DNA of 64,000 nt from Breviolum minutum Mf 1.05b.01 (GCA_000507305.1 DF239555.1:98525-162524), one strand, 5' to 3'. Counted from the first letter of the stretch, positions 9,140-19,840 are shown. The notes: a model not told the origin generated them from the sequence alone. Numbers and translations are program-made.

Positions 9140-9825
9140 GGGGGAAGGAAGGGTTTGTCTCAGAGACAAAAATCGATAGGAAAACGGTATATCTCCAATG
9201 ATAATGACATATGAGGATTAGATATTCTCTATAGAAGTCAAAGACCATTATAAAGAATAATTGAAATTAATACTGAAACAAATGGACTTTTCAGTTCAAT
9301 TATATCATTTATCTAATGTTCGACTTGGACCCCCTTAAGGTATCGTAAATCTGCACCCCGAAAAAAGAGTCCAAGCATAAAAAAACGAACGAAAGAAAAA
9401 ATCACCGCACAAAATTAAAAGCTGGATGTAGTGCACAACAAGGCCACCCCCTCCACAGTGCCCTTTTAGAAGCGCTGGAAAAGGTGAAGTTAAAAACACT
9501 CTTGTTCCCCTAAAAAAAGGTGCTCCAAAATGCTGATGATTTTTCCATGGGATTCCAATCTGTAAAAAAAAACAAAAGCGTATCCTAATTCCAATGAATC
9601 CAATGGTCTGCTGAAAAAACAAACGAAACTACACAAATCCAAGCAACGAAAACATAAGAATCATCAGCTGGACATGTATCTTTCAACATCTTTCAACCAT
9701 ATAGTTCCAACTCCAGCTACAGGGGTATCGAAACGCTCTGTCCACCTAATGAGGCAAGTGACCGATCGTGCTCAACACCTATATGTTGTAACATATTATA
9801 TAATAGACAAGTGCTTGCAACACTT
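9140..9825. other. presumed intronic or intergenic sequence
   Basis: Lies between two minus-strand exons. No further exon was identified; only weak open frames. Confidence 0.4.
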
Positions 9826-9827
9826 AC

Positions 9828-9940
9828 TGCTGGTTTTTCGCATCTCAACTGTCGACATGAATAAAACTCGCCCATCGGTCTCGCCCTGCCTTCTTTTTGA
9901 TCTTCTTCTTTCCAGAGGTGCTCTTCTGGCCCATGCCAGC
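9828..9940 (-). CDS. 113-nt internal exon, basic protein
   Basis: Continues the exon at 10010-10065 in phase across a 69-nt GTAAGT...TTTTCAG intron. Reads LAWARRAPLERRRSKRRQGE and then TDGRVLFMSTVEMRKTS, ending at AGCA|GTAAGTG. The RRRSKRRQ cluster could be a nuclear-localisation signal. Canonical sites at both ends and preserved phase make this one of the firmer exon pairs. Confidence 0.7.
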
Positions 9941-10009
9941 CTGAAAACTATGATGCAGGAGCTTCAGATTCAAAGTTGGCATTCCAGCATTAGCAGGGAT
10001 GATACTTAC

Positions 10010-10065
10010 CCCCGGCTAAAGTCTCGCGGAAGAAATAAATGAGCAAATAATTTGGCCCATGTACC
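10010..10065 (-). CDS. 56-nt internal exon
   Basis: Acceptor GCATTTTTCCAG, donor GGGG|GTAAGTATC. Reads GTWAKLFAHLFLPRDFSRG and joins the next exon (9828-9940) without breaking the frame. Product unknown. Confidence 0.65.
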
Positions 10066-10069
10066 CTGG

Positions 10070-11045
10070 AAAAATGCCCCAGACTTCCGCAAAACCCACA
10101 AAGAAATAAATTCCTCCAAAAATTTTTGTTGAAGGGTCCAGGGTATCTTCCAGGGGGCCCTGTTGGTGAGATCTTGGAATGAGGATGAGATTGAAACCCA
10201 ACACATCCTATCATTACAAAAGATATCATTAATCTCCAGCCATCACAATGTGCACCCATCATCTGTAAAATGTTGGCTAAAGAAAAGTGCATTGCAAACA
10301 TCCCAGGTAAAATGTATGTCGATGTATAATCATGTTTCAGCAAAATGGATTTCCTACGAAATTAAGGGCGAGAGAGATATCCCGTACAAAACGACCAGAA
10401 ATGGTGTGAAGTCGTGTAACATCACTACAGTTCGGGCAGATGATTGCTCTGATTGCACCCATGGAAACCACCAAAGATTGCGTACTGTTTGGCACCAGCT
10501 TACAGATAGTTCATACAGCTAGCGGTCGCCTAGTGTTAGAGAAAATATCGGCCCTAGTTCACCACGGTTATGGGTAAAACTATGGATAATCATCTTCCGA
10601 CACATAGGGAGCAAGATGCCGTAGTTATAGTTAATTCAATTGATTCTACTTTGTAATGTACAAAATACAGCAAACCAGCTAGAATATTATGTATAATATA
10701 TTCAGTCGTCATTTTAATGCACTATCCAATTGACCAGTGTTTTCAACAAGTTTCAATTGATTCGTCTGGTTTTCTCCATCAACCTGAATACACCTGTGAA
10801 ACAATACCATCAAATACAAGCAAACTCATCCTACCAAAAACAAGAGACATGTGTTGGCATTAGGTTTTCCCACCCAGGATGCCAGGGACATGTGACAGTT
10901 TTTGTTTCGGGATACTGGTGACTGGCATCCTGGGAAGAAAATCACACTAAGTTACATCACTCGATAGGGATCCTCCAAGATATGACACTCGTGATGGTGG
11001 CAAAACCTTTGTCACATCTTAGGACTATTCGCTTGCTATCTACTC
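10070..11045. other. no confident gene
   Basis: A plus-strand open frame at 10163-10522 and a minus-strand one over part of it are both unremarkable. No repeat-family member is recognised until 11048. Confidence 0.35.
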
Positions 11046-11047
11046 TA

Positions 11048-11160
11048 CCTAAGAATCCAGGTATGTCCTAAGAAAGGGATTACCCTGGTCCATTCCTACT
11101 CTAAGGATGGGATTGGAAACCAAAAAATCATATTCTAGGGAGGAGTCTGGATTCTTAGGG
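11048..11160. mobile_element. K-family element, second copy
   Basis: CCTAAGAATCCAGGTATGTCC and GAGTCTGGATTCTTAGGG are inverted ends. Shares the AAGGGATT...TCCATTCCTA interior with the copy at 7159. Confidence 0.75.
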
Positions 11161-11441
11161 CTATGCGTAAACTTGAAGAATGGTGAGTTTCTTTCCTGCC
11201 TCTTTCTTGTGAAGATTGGAAGTTGGCGAACCATCTAGAAAACTCATCAAGCACGATTTGTTTCGTTTAAATTGCCATGACTTTGCTATTGCACATACCG
11301 AACGAATCTTAAAACAAACACAAACTTATCATTACCATAGCTTGACCCAAGCACAAATCAAGGAAAACATTATATAATCAAAAAATAGCTCTGATGCAAC
11401 AAGTACAAATTGACAACTATAGAGCAAACATTTTTTCCTAC

Positions 11442-11541
11442 CAGCACAGTAAATGCCAATTCATATACGAGACGTATCTTTAAGGTCAAACATCGCATAT
11501 TTGTGTCAGCCTGGTTTAACCTTTTTTTCGCAGTTGCTTTG
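11442..11541 (-). CDS. 100-nt internal exon
   Basis: Acceptor GGTACCACTGCAG and donor GTGCTG|GTAGGA. 33 codons starting KATAKKRLNQADTNMRCLTL and ending with a Leu/Val-rich stretch. Open only in this frame. Not recognised. Confidence 0.6.
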
Positions 11542-11639
11542 CTGCAGTGGTACCTTCCATGGGAACCCACAACCTTCATGTTTAGGGGTTTTAAGAGTTG
11601 TAACCCACATACTGGCCCGCATACTGGGGGGTTTTAAAC

Positions 11640-12620
11640 CTTTATTTTTCATTTGTTTTGGGGTCCAAGGGTTTTTTTTGCATTGTGGTCACTACAAAGC
11701 ATATCTGAATTGATCGAGGCAACCTAACTTCACAATCAAAGAGGTGCGGAACAGCTTACTCGAGAATGAGCCCATTCCTGTTGTTGGCCTCCGGGAAGAG
11801 GTAAACAAACATTTCTGTCAGGATGTTTCGGTGAACGAAAGTGCGAAGCACAAGTGAGGGTACACCCCCGAGTTCACTAACACAGTGGAAAAAACTACCA
11901 TGAATGAAGATGTATCTCCTACTAAACATGGTGATTTTCCATTGTCATGTTAGTTTTCCAGGGGTGCATCTAATCTCAACCTTGATATATACCTACATAA
12001 ATTAGGATGACGCTCGTAAACCCACCCCAAGCCTGTGCATGTTGAAATATTTGATCCGAAATTTCTATCAACGAATCCACAGCCCAAACACTCAATGGGA
12101 CTGGTATATTTACCTACATTGATCCCATAAAAAAGATTAGCCATTCATTACGTAGGCAAATATCCCCCTCAACTGATGGTTTGGGGCCCGGTGGTTTGGG
12201 ATTCCTAGGATCCCCAGGAACTGCCCCGTACCTCGGCCATCTTCATGTTGACATAATACCTCGGGCTTTTTTCGGGCCCCAAATGGCAGCTGTTTCTTAA
12301 GAAACATGTAACACACATGTTTGTTTGGGGGGGAAGGTTTGAAGGACTTAGTATATATATATATAAATATATATACACACCTTATAGGTGTTTTGTTTTC
12401 ATGACTTGTTTTTTTTCCAATTGCCACTTCATCTTTCATCTCCGAATCGCACAAGACCTAAGGATGACCTTGCACCTTCTGTGTTTTCAGCAAGACATCC
12501 AAAGTTGTTGGGTTACTGGAGTTTTTGGGGTTGTTGATTGTTGATTTGGAAAAAGCATGAGCTGCTTAAATAACCTCCAATGTCATGGACTCCAGAGCGC
12601 AGAGCGCACACAAAAACATG
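11640..12620. other. repeat-bearing, no confident gene
   Basis: Holds an E-like element at about 11895-11965 (GTGATTTTCCATTGTCATGTTAG, TTTTCCAGGGG) and a P element at 12094-12150 (GGACTGGTATATTTACCTAC). No supported exon. Confidence 0.45.
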
Positions 12621-12629
12621 GATGTAAAA

Positions 12630-12835
12630 AAAAATGCTGGCTGTTTCAATCCATTTGAAACATATGCTGGTGCTCGTCAAACTGGATTTCCCCCTGTATG
12701 GGTGAAATAAAACATTTTGAAACCATCATCTATGGCCTAAACTCCTTATATTGGGGATGGTAATCGGACCTTTTATAGGAAACTCCTTATTATGGGTATG
12801 TAAACCCCTACTACTATTGGGTTGAAACCACCACT
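12630..12835. mobile_element. W-family element, long form
   Basis: Same roughly 205-bp architecture as the element at 54073-54281: TTTCAATCCATTTGAAA start, internal CTATGGCC..ACTCCTTATATTGGGGATGG and TATTATGGG.ATGTAAACCCCTAC, and a GGGTTGAAACCACCAC end. Confidence 0.7.
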
Positions 12836-12889
12836 ATACAAAGGATTTCGGTGAAACTGCAACCCCCCCCCCAAAACAAAAAACTATCC

Positions 12890-13041
12890 TGGAAGGTGGG
12901 CCACAAGCCGATCGTTATAAATGGAGTTCGTTCACCCCCCATAAACGACCTTTGGGTAACTGGGGTTATGGGGCCCCTATATAGAAATGGAGGTATATAA
13001 CTTTTCAACCCAACTTAAAACTAGTAGGGCCCCACCTTGTA
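12890..13041. mobile_element. G-family element
   Basis: GGTGGGCCACAAGC at the left and TAGGGCCCCACCTTGTAG at the right are inverted ends, with the TTATAAATGGAGTT and GGGTAACTGGGGTTAT core words. No flanking exon could be joined. Confidence 0.6.
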
Positions 13042-13297
13042 GGGAGCTTTTCGGAATATGATTTTCCTTGAGGATTCTCAGCTGCCAGCCGCTTGTATTG
13101 GTGATGCTCCAACAATCCAAGAAAAAGTGTTGTCAGTGAACCCCCAGCCCTTCACAGAACCAACGAAAAAGGCCAGAATTTGAACAGAAGAAATATTTTT
13201 CTGAATACCTCAAGGGAGTATACCAACATCGAAAAAAAACTGCCAGATTTCAGATACTTCCCACTGTCCCCCCGTACCTTTCCCTCTTAAAACTTGC

Positions 13298-13355
13298 CAT
13301 TTTCGTGGTATGTCAATGTTGCCGCTTGTATCCTCGCCTGTGCCTTTTCCCCCAT
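13298..13355 (-). CDS. 58-nt exon candidate with GC donor
   Basis: After acceptor CCAACGTAG it is open in two frames (MGEKAQARIQAATLTYHEN or GGKGTGEDTSGNIDIPRKW) and ends at ATG|GCAAGT. The frame cannot be chosen from here. Confidence 0.4.
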
Positions 13356-13393
13356 CTACGTTGGGACCCAGGTTACACGTAGGCACCAACACC

Positions 13394-13582
13394 ACCAATG
13401 AAGAGCATCATGAAAAGAAAGATCGCAATGGTCGTACCATCCATACCTGGCTTTTCCATGAACTTGACTTAAACAACATTTGTCCAGCTAAAACAGACCA
13501 AGGTTTTAATCTTACTATTTCCATTTATGAAAGAATACAAACCATCAATTTCAAGAAGAATATGTCACTGATCTTAGGGTGA
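13394..13582 (+). CDS. candidate exon ending in a stop
   Basis: Plus-strand open frame containing TNEEHHEKKDRNGRTIHTW and ending with a TGA at 13580-13582. Charged and protein-like. It overlaps the end of the better-supported minus-strand terminal exon by a few bases, so the two would be convergent 3' ends. Confidence 0.4.
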   Translation, partial: TNEEHHEKKDRNGRTIHTWLFHELDLNNICPAKTDQGFNLTISIYERIQTINFKKNMSLILG

Positions 13583-13657
13583 ATCCTCATGTTGAACGTG
13601 TTTCTTCCAGATGCCAACCACTATCTTAGCAACCTCAGGTGCAACCTCTTCCCAACT
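13574..13657 (-). CDS. terminal exon, 27 residues plus stop
   Basis: Acceptor GTTGTTGGAAG, then SWEEVAPEVAKIVVGIWKKH and VQHEDSP before TAA. Exactly 28 codons from the acceptor. Amphipathic helix. Upstream exons of this gene were not identified; the CA repeat at 13674-13692 lies in the intron. Confidence 0.55.
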   Translation of the reverse strand, partial: SWEEVAPEVAKIVVGIWKKHVQHEDSP

Positions 13658-13673
13658 CTTCCAACAACAAATT

Positions 13674-13692
13674 CACACACACACACACACAC
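13674..13692. repeat. CA dinucleotide repeat
   Basis: About nine AC units. Confidence 0.9.
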
Positions 13693-13893
13693 CTTGGCTA
13701 TGGTTCAAAATCATTACAAGTCCCACCAAAAATCAATTATTGGAAGGGTTGGCATGATGATAAATTTACAAGAAAATATTTGAATATTTTGAATTCTCCC
13801 AACATCTCTTGAGAAATCTGGAAACCTTTCAGTTCCCCAAACTTTTTCACAATCCATTCCGCACACCTGGCGTTTTTGGGTCTTTGTTAACCC

Positions 13894-13995
13894 AGCCGCC
13901 GATCCGGCTCCGCGCCCTTCCTGTTGTCTCCCGGCGCTAAAGGCCGTCGCGTCTTCAAAATTACAGGGGGCTCAAGAGCCGAAAGAATCAGCCGA
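13894..13995. CDS. G/C-rich candidate exon, strand uncertain
   Basis: A local G/C-rich patch. On plus, after TTAACCCAG it reads ADPAPRPSCCLPALKAVASS and on to a possible GC donor. On minus the same DNA reads LILSALEPPVILKTRRPLAP. One of them is probably an exon. Confidence 0.35.
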
Positions 13996-13999
13996 AACA

Positions 14000-14850
14000 G
14001 GCAATCAGTGAAAAGTTCAGGTCAATTTTCAGGGGATAGTTGGATGTAACCCCCCCTCCCAACGTACCGCTATGGATATTTATGGGTTTTTCATTCCCAA
14101 GAATGATGTGTATAGAGAACGCAATAAATACCATGGGTAACACCTAATTGTCCCTTGAAATTTTCCTGGAGACCTAAACAAGTTATACAAAGTGGACCTC
14201 TAACCAGGTGTAAGTGGAGTTAAATCACCCCTGAAAAATCGCCTTATAAATGACCTTATACATGGATAATGTGTCTTTTTTTCACTCCTACAAATGGAGT
14301 TATAAGTTATAACTCTACTTATCACTCAGTGGTGCTTTCAAACCTGGGTGGAAAAAAACATGATCACACCCTGGGATCATTTCCCCATCTACGAGATAAA
14401 CCTGAAAATCTTTGAAACCAGCTTTCCTAAGCAGTGATAGTGAGTGATAGTGAGAGTTTATGTTGCAAAAAGTCTGGGTGAAATAACCATGCTTAAGCAG
14501 TTAAGCACCTCAAGTTTTCTTTAGAAGTTGCTTGGGTGAATGCGCCCAACCTATATACAAACAATCTTTACCATCAGGATCCCATGTTTCCGCCAAAACT
14601 TAATACAAGTTTGCGTTTTTTTCTTCAAAAAAGTGTGTACCACTAAGCAACATGTTTCAACCCCTTTAGGCCCTAAGACTAATTTGAACTCAGGCATGAA
14701 ATCATGTTTGTTCCTGCCAGCTTAATGGGTAAGCAAGGTCAGATGACAGACCAACCCCAAAGACCTCCCCCACAAAAAAATTTCACGCATGTCGACAATG
14801 AAAAAGGGACCATCTTAAGAGGAAATGAATCATCTTCCAACCATCAATTT
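14000..14850. other. repeat-bearing, no confident gene
   Basis: Contains G-family core words at 14190-14330 (ACTCCTACAAATGGAGTTATAAG) and a W-like fragment at 14336-14424. No supported exon. Confidence 0.45.
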
Positions 14851-14902
14851 TCATGAATTTTCAGGGGATATGTGAGTTTTCAAAGAGGGGCGGTGGACTC
14901 AC

Positions 14903-14993
14903 CGGACTTTTTCTTCCGCGGTTTCAGGACCGTCTCATGGTTCATCGTTCGAAGTCTCAACACTGTTCGAATCGAACGGTAGCTATGTACATC
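14903..14993 (-). CDS. 91-nt internal exon, basic
   Basis: Acceptor GTAAAAAG, donor TCCG|GTGAGTCC. 30 codons: DVHSYRSIRTVLRLRTMNHE followed by TVLKPRKKKS. The basic tail PRKKKS could be nuclear-targeting. Not recognised. Confidence 0.6.
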
Positions 14994-14999
14994 CTTTTT

Positions 15000-16750
15000 A
15001 CGGTCCCAACCAATGCAACGGCGACCGTGGTTTTAATGGTGTGAGCTTTTGAGGAGTTTGAAACAACACTGAACATAGCAAAATAGAAGACTGTCCCAGG
15101 CGGACAACAAAAAACGTGTTTCTTAAAGGAAAGAAGAGGTGGTTTAAAACAATGGCGGAGAAAACAACGCCATTTAGGTATGAAAGTTGAGTTGAAGACG
15201 CTATCTGGGACCCAAGGAAATTATATCATTGAAAATTACTGAAATCACTTTTATCCATGTTACAACTGGGATTGCCAAAATGGGTTGCTCCTTTGCTCGC
15301 ATGCACCACTCCGTGAGGTTCTACATGTGCTGCCCAGCAATTTGGAGATGTTCTCACTAAAATAAAGGAGATCGACATGAAGCAGTTAGGAAATTTGAAG
15401 CAAACCTTTCATGAATATATACATATAATATCATAGTTGAACCAGCAACCCCCCCTCCCCAAAAAAAAACATACTAGGCATACAGTGTTTTTTGATGGTT
15501 AAGATAAACAAAATTCATTCACTTATTGGGGTATTAAGTGCTGTTGAACAAAAGCTGCCCATTTGGCTTGGATCACACCTGAGTCTGCAATAGAATCACC
15601 CAAAATCTATGCGTTTCAAGTACAAAATCTGGGGACGTTTCGACTGGGTCATTCCAATCCCAAACATTGGTGACCACCATTGCCTATATCTTCAAATTTG
15701 GCTTTATCTCTGGGAAACCTCTGGATTTCCAGGGAGGTCCACCTGTCAACCTCATAAACTATCATCATGTCATAAACCGCCTTTCCAACCTGCCCGGAAC
15801 GTTGTCATGGAGCGGGTTCCCATGTATCAACTTTGATCCAATTCATTGACCCTCCAAGGTGCCTAAGGGGGGCCCCCTTCGTTTCACACCTGAAAATTGG
15901 AGGATGCAGGGAACTTAAAGGGAAAACTCCAGCAGCAGTGATAGCATCCTAAAAATCTATGAGGATAATCATCGTTAGATAAGGGAATAACGGAGATCAA
16001 ACTACACCCTCGTATCCCTTATGCTATATGTGAAAGAATTTGCAATGGTGCAATGGCACTAAAAATCCAATGATTACGCTCCTTCATAAAGGTCATGCTG
16101 TCAACTGTGCTATATGATTACTGATTCCTGAAATTATGTTGAGGTCATGTATCATACCAATTACAGTATATCATATATCAATTAATTCAATTCATCTCAC
16201 TATAATAAGCCAATATCATTCATATACCATAAGTCCAATCATAGTGTCCAATCTTTTACCTATAGCTACTTGACCTTTTTTGATCGAAGCTTCCTTGTTT
16301 CTACCCCAGGCAAGTTGCTTCGTGTGATGATTTGGGATGGATAACATGTGTCCCTGAAAGCGAGGTTAAGATTCGGTGAAGATTCTTAAAACACCCGCAA
16401 ATATTACTGTAGTAAGATATCTACTCACCACCCCATAGGATCCATATTTACCTATATGTTTGGTTGATTTTTATGGCAAACATATTATGTAACTACAAAT
16501 CACCAATTTTTTGGCAAATAGACCCAAATATATCATAGCCGTATAGTAACGTAAGTCTAAAAAGTTCACGTACCACCATATAAAAGACACACACCGAACA
16601 TTTCTATAGGGGTTCGTGGGTTGCCCCATCCGCCCATTCTATGCCATCCATCGGAGATGGGCGACTCGGTTGGTCTGGAAAAATCCAGCGAATATGAGAT
16701 GCTACCCTGGTGCTATTCCACATGGGTTACACTTGACTTGGTCTATGACA
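15000..16750. other. no confident gene; P-family copy near 16.45 kb
   Basis: Only weak open frames (for example plus strand 15609-15849). P-element words (GGATCCATATTTACCTATATG) occur at 16438-16545. No supported exon. Confidence 0.4.
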
Positions 16751-16752
16751 CC

Positions 16753-16856
16753 CCCGAAAACTAACATGACATTGGAAAATCACCATTTTCGACAAGAAAT
16801 ACATCTTCAAATGGTGGAATTTTTCAATGTCATGTTAGTTTTCAGGGGGGTAATGT
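16753..16856. mobile_element. E-family element
   Basis: CCCCGAAAACTAACATGACAT and AATGTCATGTTAGTTTTCAGGGG form a near-perfect inverted repeat of about 20 bp. A central ATACATCTTCAAATGG word is shared with copies at 31.9 and 60.1 kb. The right end carries TTTTCAG. Confidence 0.85.
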
Positions 16857-16974
16857 TTGTTATGGCCCCTTACTCTTGATATACCAAATATACCATCTTC
16901 AGGGCAAATGTAATGTGTCATATCCCACCAAAACTGGGCAAATAAACATATTTTCAGGATTCTGGTATACCAAA

Positions 16975-17065
16975 CTATCGTTCGTGGTGTGAGCATTCTG
17001 AACAATGCCCATCCCAAAAATAGCAACAAGCAGGGATACACTCCTAGGCGATAGGCATCGGAGGA
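16975..17065 (-). CDS. candidate exon with hydrophobic helix
   Basis: Two tandem good acceptors (TTTTTCTCTCCAG and TCTTTCTTTCAG) precede it. One frame reads LRCLSPRSVSLLVAIFGMGI and then VQNAHTTNDS, a possible membrane helix. A second frame stays open over most of 16835-17374. The donor is unclear. Confidence 0.4.
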
Positions 17066-17069
17066 CTGA

Positions 17070-17930
17070 AAGAAAGACTGGAGAGAAAAAATCCAAACCC
17101 TAAGAATCATTGGACCCTCCAAGAACGATGGGTGTTGACTCTGTAAAGCAGTGTTCTTTTGGATCTCCAGTGGCCACCAGTGACTTGAAATCCCATGACT
17201 CTTAAGGGAAAACATATTTCCTTTACTCCAGGGTAGAAGTAGATGGTACAGTTTCCATGTGTTTATAACCCTGTCCCAATTTTTGAGGTTGGAGTGCATC
17301 GTTTTGGACGAGTCAGTGGTTATAAAAACCTGGAGCAAAAGGTAACGAGCATATAAATCAATATTTTTCAGCAAATCCAGAGACCATATTGACCAAACTA
17401 CTTACAACAGAATCAGCCAAACACACTACATCCTAAGAACGGGTACTTTTATGCACTTTTAACCTCCCCCCCCCCAAAAAAAAACAATACTTTACTTCGA
17501 AATGTTAGGGCCTTTTTCTTCCCAGGAGGTTGCCCATTAAAAGGACCATATAGACAGCCCTTGTCATGTCAATGTGCTGGATTTTTCCGCTCTCCCAGGC
17601 TCCAAACTGCCCCTTTCATTTAGCAGGTTTCACATCCACCTAGCGGCAAATTGGTTGCAGCGGTTGATGTTGGAGAAATTCAGATTATGTGCTTTGGGAT
17701 GATCTTTTGGATGGCTTGGAAAGTCGAAAACATTTGGGTGATTGTTGAAATCTGTATGAAATCTGAATAATATGTATACTGTACAAAATATATACCCCTA
17801 AGAATCCTGACTCAAACGTGACTATTTTGCGGACCCGGACCCCTATACAGGCTCAAACCCCGGTACAGGAGGGTCCAAACATTGTTGAACGCTCTAAGAC
17901 GTAAACAACAAAAACACCAAAAAACAAAAC
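17070..17930. other. no confident gene
   Basis: No member of the repeat families and no well-bounded exon. A long minus-strand open frame covers part of it. Confidence 0.35.
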
Positions 17931-17937
17931 ACAAGCA

Positions 17938-18020
17938 TCAACGAGTATGTAGCCGACTGTGAGCATCTTCAAAATGGGATAAGTTTGAACTTGGCTCCGA
18001 CTGGATTTTGTATTTCCACT
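17938..18020 (-). CDS. candidate terminal exon
   Basis: After acceptor TTAGTCTTACAG one frame reads WKYKIQSEPSSNLSHFEDAH and SRLHTR to a TGA. Another frame stays open with a hydrophobic stretch further on. The charged reading is preferred. Confidence 0.45.
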
Positions 18021-18116
18021 CTGTAAGACTAAGCCAAGTCTATGAATGCAGAGAGTAAAAATCAACCAACACCTGTACGTGATTATCATTGCTCATATGA
18101 GCTTCAATTAGAGATA

Positions 18117-18228
18117 CCGTTAATGGAAGAAATCCGGCTAACCACATGGAATGTATAAAACCCTCGTAAACACTGGGATAAACAACCAACCTCAACTGGT
18201 GATCGCCGGATTTCTGAACCATCAACAG
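18117..18228. mobile_element. MITE family A copy
   Basis: TA|CCGTTAATGGAAGAAATCC at the left, CTGAACCATCAACAG|TA at the right, with internal TATAAAACCC and CCAACCTCAACTGGTG. Confidence 0.9.
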
Positions 18229-18435
18229 TATGACAAATCATCCATTGCTTGCTAATATTCAGTTGGATGCATGGCTCGCTCCCTAATTTTGAATCAATAG
18301 TTCCCTCCATGCCAGCGATACAAAAAACAAAAAACATCATTCTTTCTGGCGAAACTTTCCTTCGAAGGAGAAAACCCAGAATTGAAAAGCAGCAACAAAT
18401 GAGCCATGAAAAAAACGGAAATGAATGCTTTCCAA

Positions 18436-18545
18436 TTGAATCCTGGTTGTTTAATAGGGCCTATAGGGATCCTTATAATGTTTTTTTAAATAACCCTCCC
18501 ATATAACCGGGTAGTATTTCATCCCCAACAAATCATCCTAAGCAA
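18436..18545. mobile_element. F-family element
   Basis: CCTGGTTGTTTAATAGGG, ATAGGGATCCTTATAATG and a trailing AAGCAACCAGAAG word; diverged termini. No adjacent exon is confirmed on the plus strand. Confidence 0.55.
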
Positions 18546-18557
18546 CCAGAAGCTTGC

Positions 18558-18640
18558 CCTGCAAATCTCACTCAGCTGGCGACCTCCGCCAAGCGTCTTT
18601 GATAGAATTGATAGAGAGCCTGCAACGCCGGTGGTACAAG
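18558..18640 (-). CDS. exon downstream of a G introner
   Basis: Starts right after TTGGGCCCAG. In the phase set by exon 18760-18826 it reads CTTGVAGSLSILSKTLGGGR and QLSEIC, ending at a GC donor (CAGG|GCAAGC). Another frame is open to a stop at 18572. The phase match with the upstream exon supports the first. Confidence 0.55.
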
Positions 18641-18759
18641 CTGGGCCCAAAAAAAAACATCGTTACAAGTTGGGCTATAAACCCATACAAACGACCTTAT
18701 GAATGGGTAACTGGGGTTACAAGTTATTATAACCCAACTTATACCTCGTAGTGGCCCAC
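18641..18759 (-). mobile_element. G-family introner, 119-nt intron
   Basis: On minus: ACAAG|GTGGGCCACTACGAGG at the donor side and TTGGGCCCAG at the acceptor side, with the TTATAACCCAACTT..GGGTTATA core. Frames on both sides can be joined. The element ends coincide with the splice sites. Confidence 0.65.
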
Positions 18760-18826
18760 CTTGTTCTCCTATGTATCTACACGAATCCGGTACTGCCACT
18801 TCATTCGTGAATCTTTCGAAAGACAT
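18760..18826 (-). CDS. first or internal exon
   Basis: Reads MSFERFTNEVAVPDSCRYIG then EQ before AAG|GTGGGC. It may start at the ATG (18826) or at an acceptor CTTTCGAAAG (18813). Only 14 bp separate this ATG from a plus-strand ATG at 18841, so either the genes are tightly divergent or one start is not real. Confidence 0.55.
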
Positions 18827-18840
18827 ATTTTGGAGTCAAA

Positions 18841-18925
18841 ATGGCAAAATCCAAGGATCAGGGTTTCAAACCAACGAAAAAAACAACAACAACATGTGAA
18901 ACAAAAAAGAAAACCCAACCTCCAG
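18841..18925 (+). CDS. candidate first exon, Lys/Thr-rich
   Basis: ATG start, MAKSKDQGFKPTKKTTTTCE then TKKKTQPP, ending at CCAG|GTACGG. Alternatively the exon begins after TCCAAG. The phase (one base left over) does not fit the next exon directly, so a small exon may be missing between. Confidence 0.45.
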
Positions 18926-19018
18926 GTACGGTCGAAAGTTGTAATAGGTGCCCAAATACCTCAGTTTTAACAATCTCTGATTCCACAGATCCAACTTGGT
19001 GATTGAAGCACACTGCAG

Positions 19019-19076
19019 GTCAAATGGGATACCGGTATTCTTCCAAAAAAAAATTCAAGGGAACATGTAATATCTG
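19019..19076 (+). CDS. exon upstream of a W introner
   Basis: Acceptor CACTGCAG. Reads VKWDTGILPKKNSREHVIS with one base left over that completes GAT (Asp) with the next exon. The minus strand of the same two segments also joins openly (GRNETYL | DITCSLEFFF), so strand is not proven; outer splice sites and the neighbouring Lys-rich exon favour plus. Confidence 0.55.
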
Positions 19077-19175
19077 GTTGGTGGTTTCAACCCAGCTGAA
19101 AAATATTATATAGTCAAATTAGACATCTTCCCCAAATAAGGGTGAAAGTTAAAAGCATTTGAAACTACCACCTAG
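19077..19175 (+). mobile_element. W-family introner, 99-nt intron
   Basis: Starts GTTGGTGGTTTCAACCC and ends GAAACTACCACCTAG, inverted termini acting as donor and acceptor. Interior GTCAAATTAGACATCTTCCCC is family-typical. It separates two frames that join in phase. Confidence 0.7.
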
Positions 19176-19216
19176 ATACGTTTCATTCCGCCCTGATTCC
19201 GAGGGGGCTACAGCAG
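19176..19216 (+). CDS. exon downstream of a W introner
   Basis: Completes Asp and reads TFHSALIPRGLQQ before CAG|GTAGATG; phase 0 end. Product unknown. Confidence 0.55.
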
Positions 19217-19739
19217 GTAGATGCATAGTTTTGGCATATTATAGAGGGCCATGATCACATAGTTTCTTTTTTTGTTTCACTTTTCCTCTAACAAATCCGT
19301 CTAACATTGTCTAACCATTTGAGAGTTTCATAGTTTTATGCAGTCTTGCTACTATTTGCGTCAGGCTCTATACATCCTAGGTGGTGTTTGTCGGATGTTC
19401 ATCCATCACAACTCCTATCTTCCTTACCTTTGAATTCCAAATATCATGGGAATGTGTCTAAACTCACGAAACCTGCCCTAAAAAATGTCCTAAGAGCATC
19501 TTGTGAGGATGTTTATTTAAAAGACTAAGGCTATGAATAGAAATCATATATCGCCCCAGAGACTTCTGAAGGGAGCTTGCAACACGCCATAAAATCCAAC
19601 GACCAACGTCCAACCCTAAAAGTCCAGAGTCCAGTCAAAAAGGAATCCTGCACAAGAAACAACATCAAAAAGCCTGCCTTTTTTTTGGGCCAACCTGAAC
19701 CTGGCAATTCTGCGAGTAAATGTGAACTTTTTGGGATGG

Positions 19740-19840
19740 TAAAAAAGATGATGAGTTCACGTGACCCTTTGAAAGGTTAAGTTAAGTGACCTTCCAAAAA
19801 TAGGGGTATTTTCAAAGGTCACGACTTGAATCACCTGCTT
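19740..19840. mobile_element. V-family element
   Basis: TGAACTTTTTGGGATGGTAAAA, ACGTGACCCTTTGAAAGG and CAAAGGTCACGACTTGAATC recur at 32.6, 42.4 and 56.8 kb. GTGACC/GGTCAC termini. Confidence 0.55.

Noticed and set aside
16835-17374. 179-codon minus ORF as one gene
   Set aside because: It runs through an E element and two strong acceptors, and composition is hydrophobic and A/T-driven; only the part after the acceptors is kept as a candidate exon.
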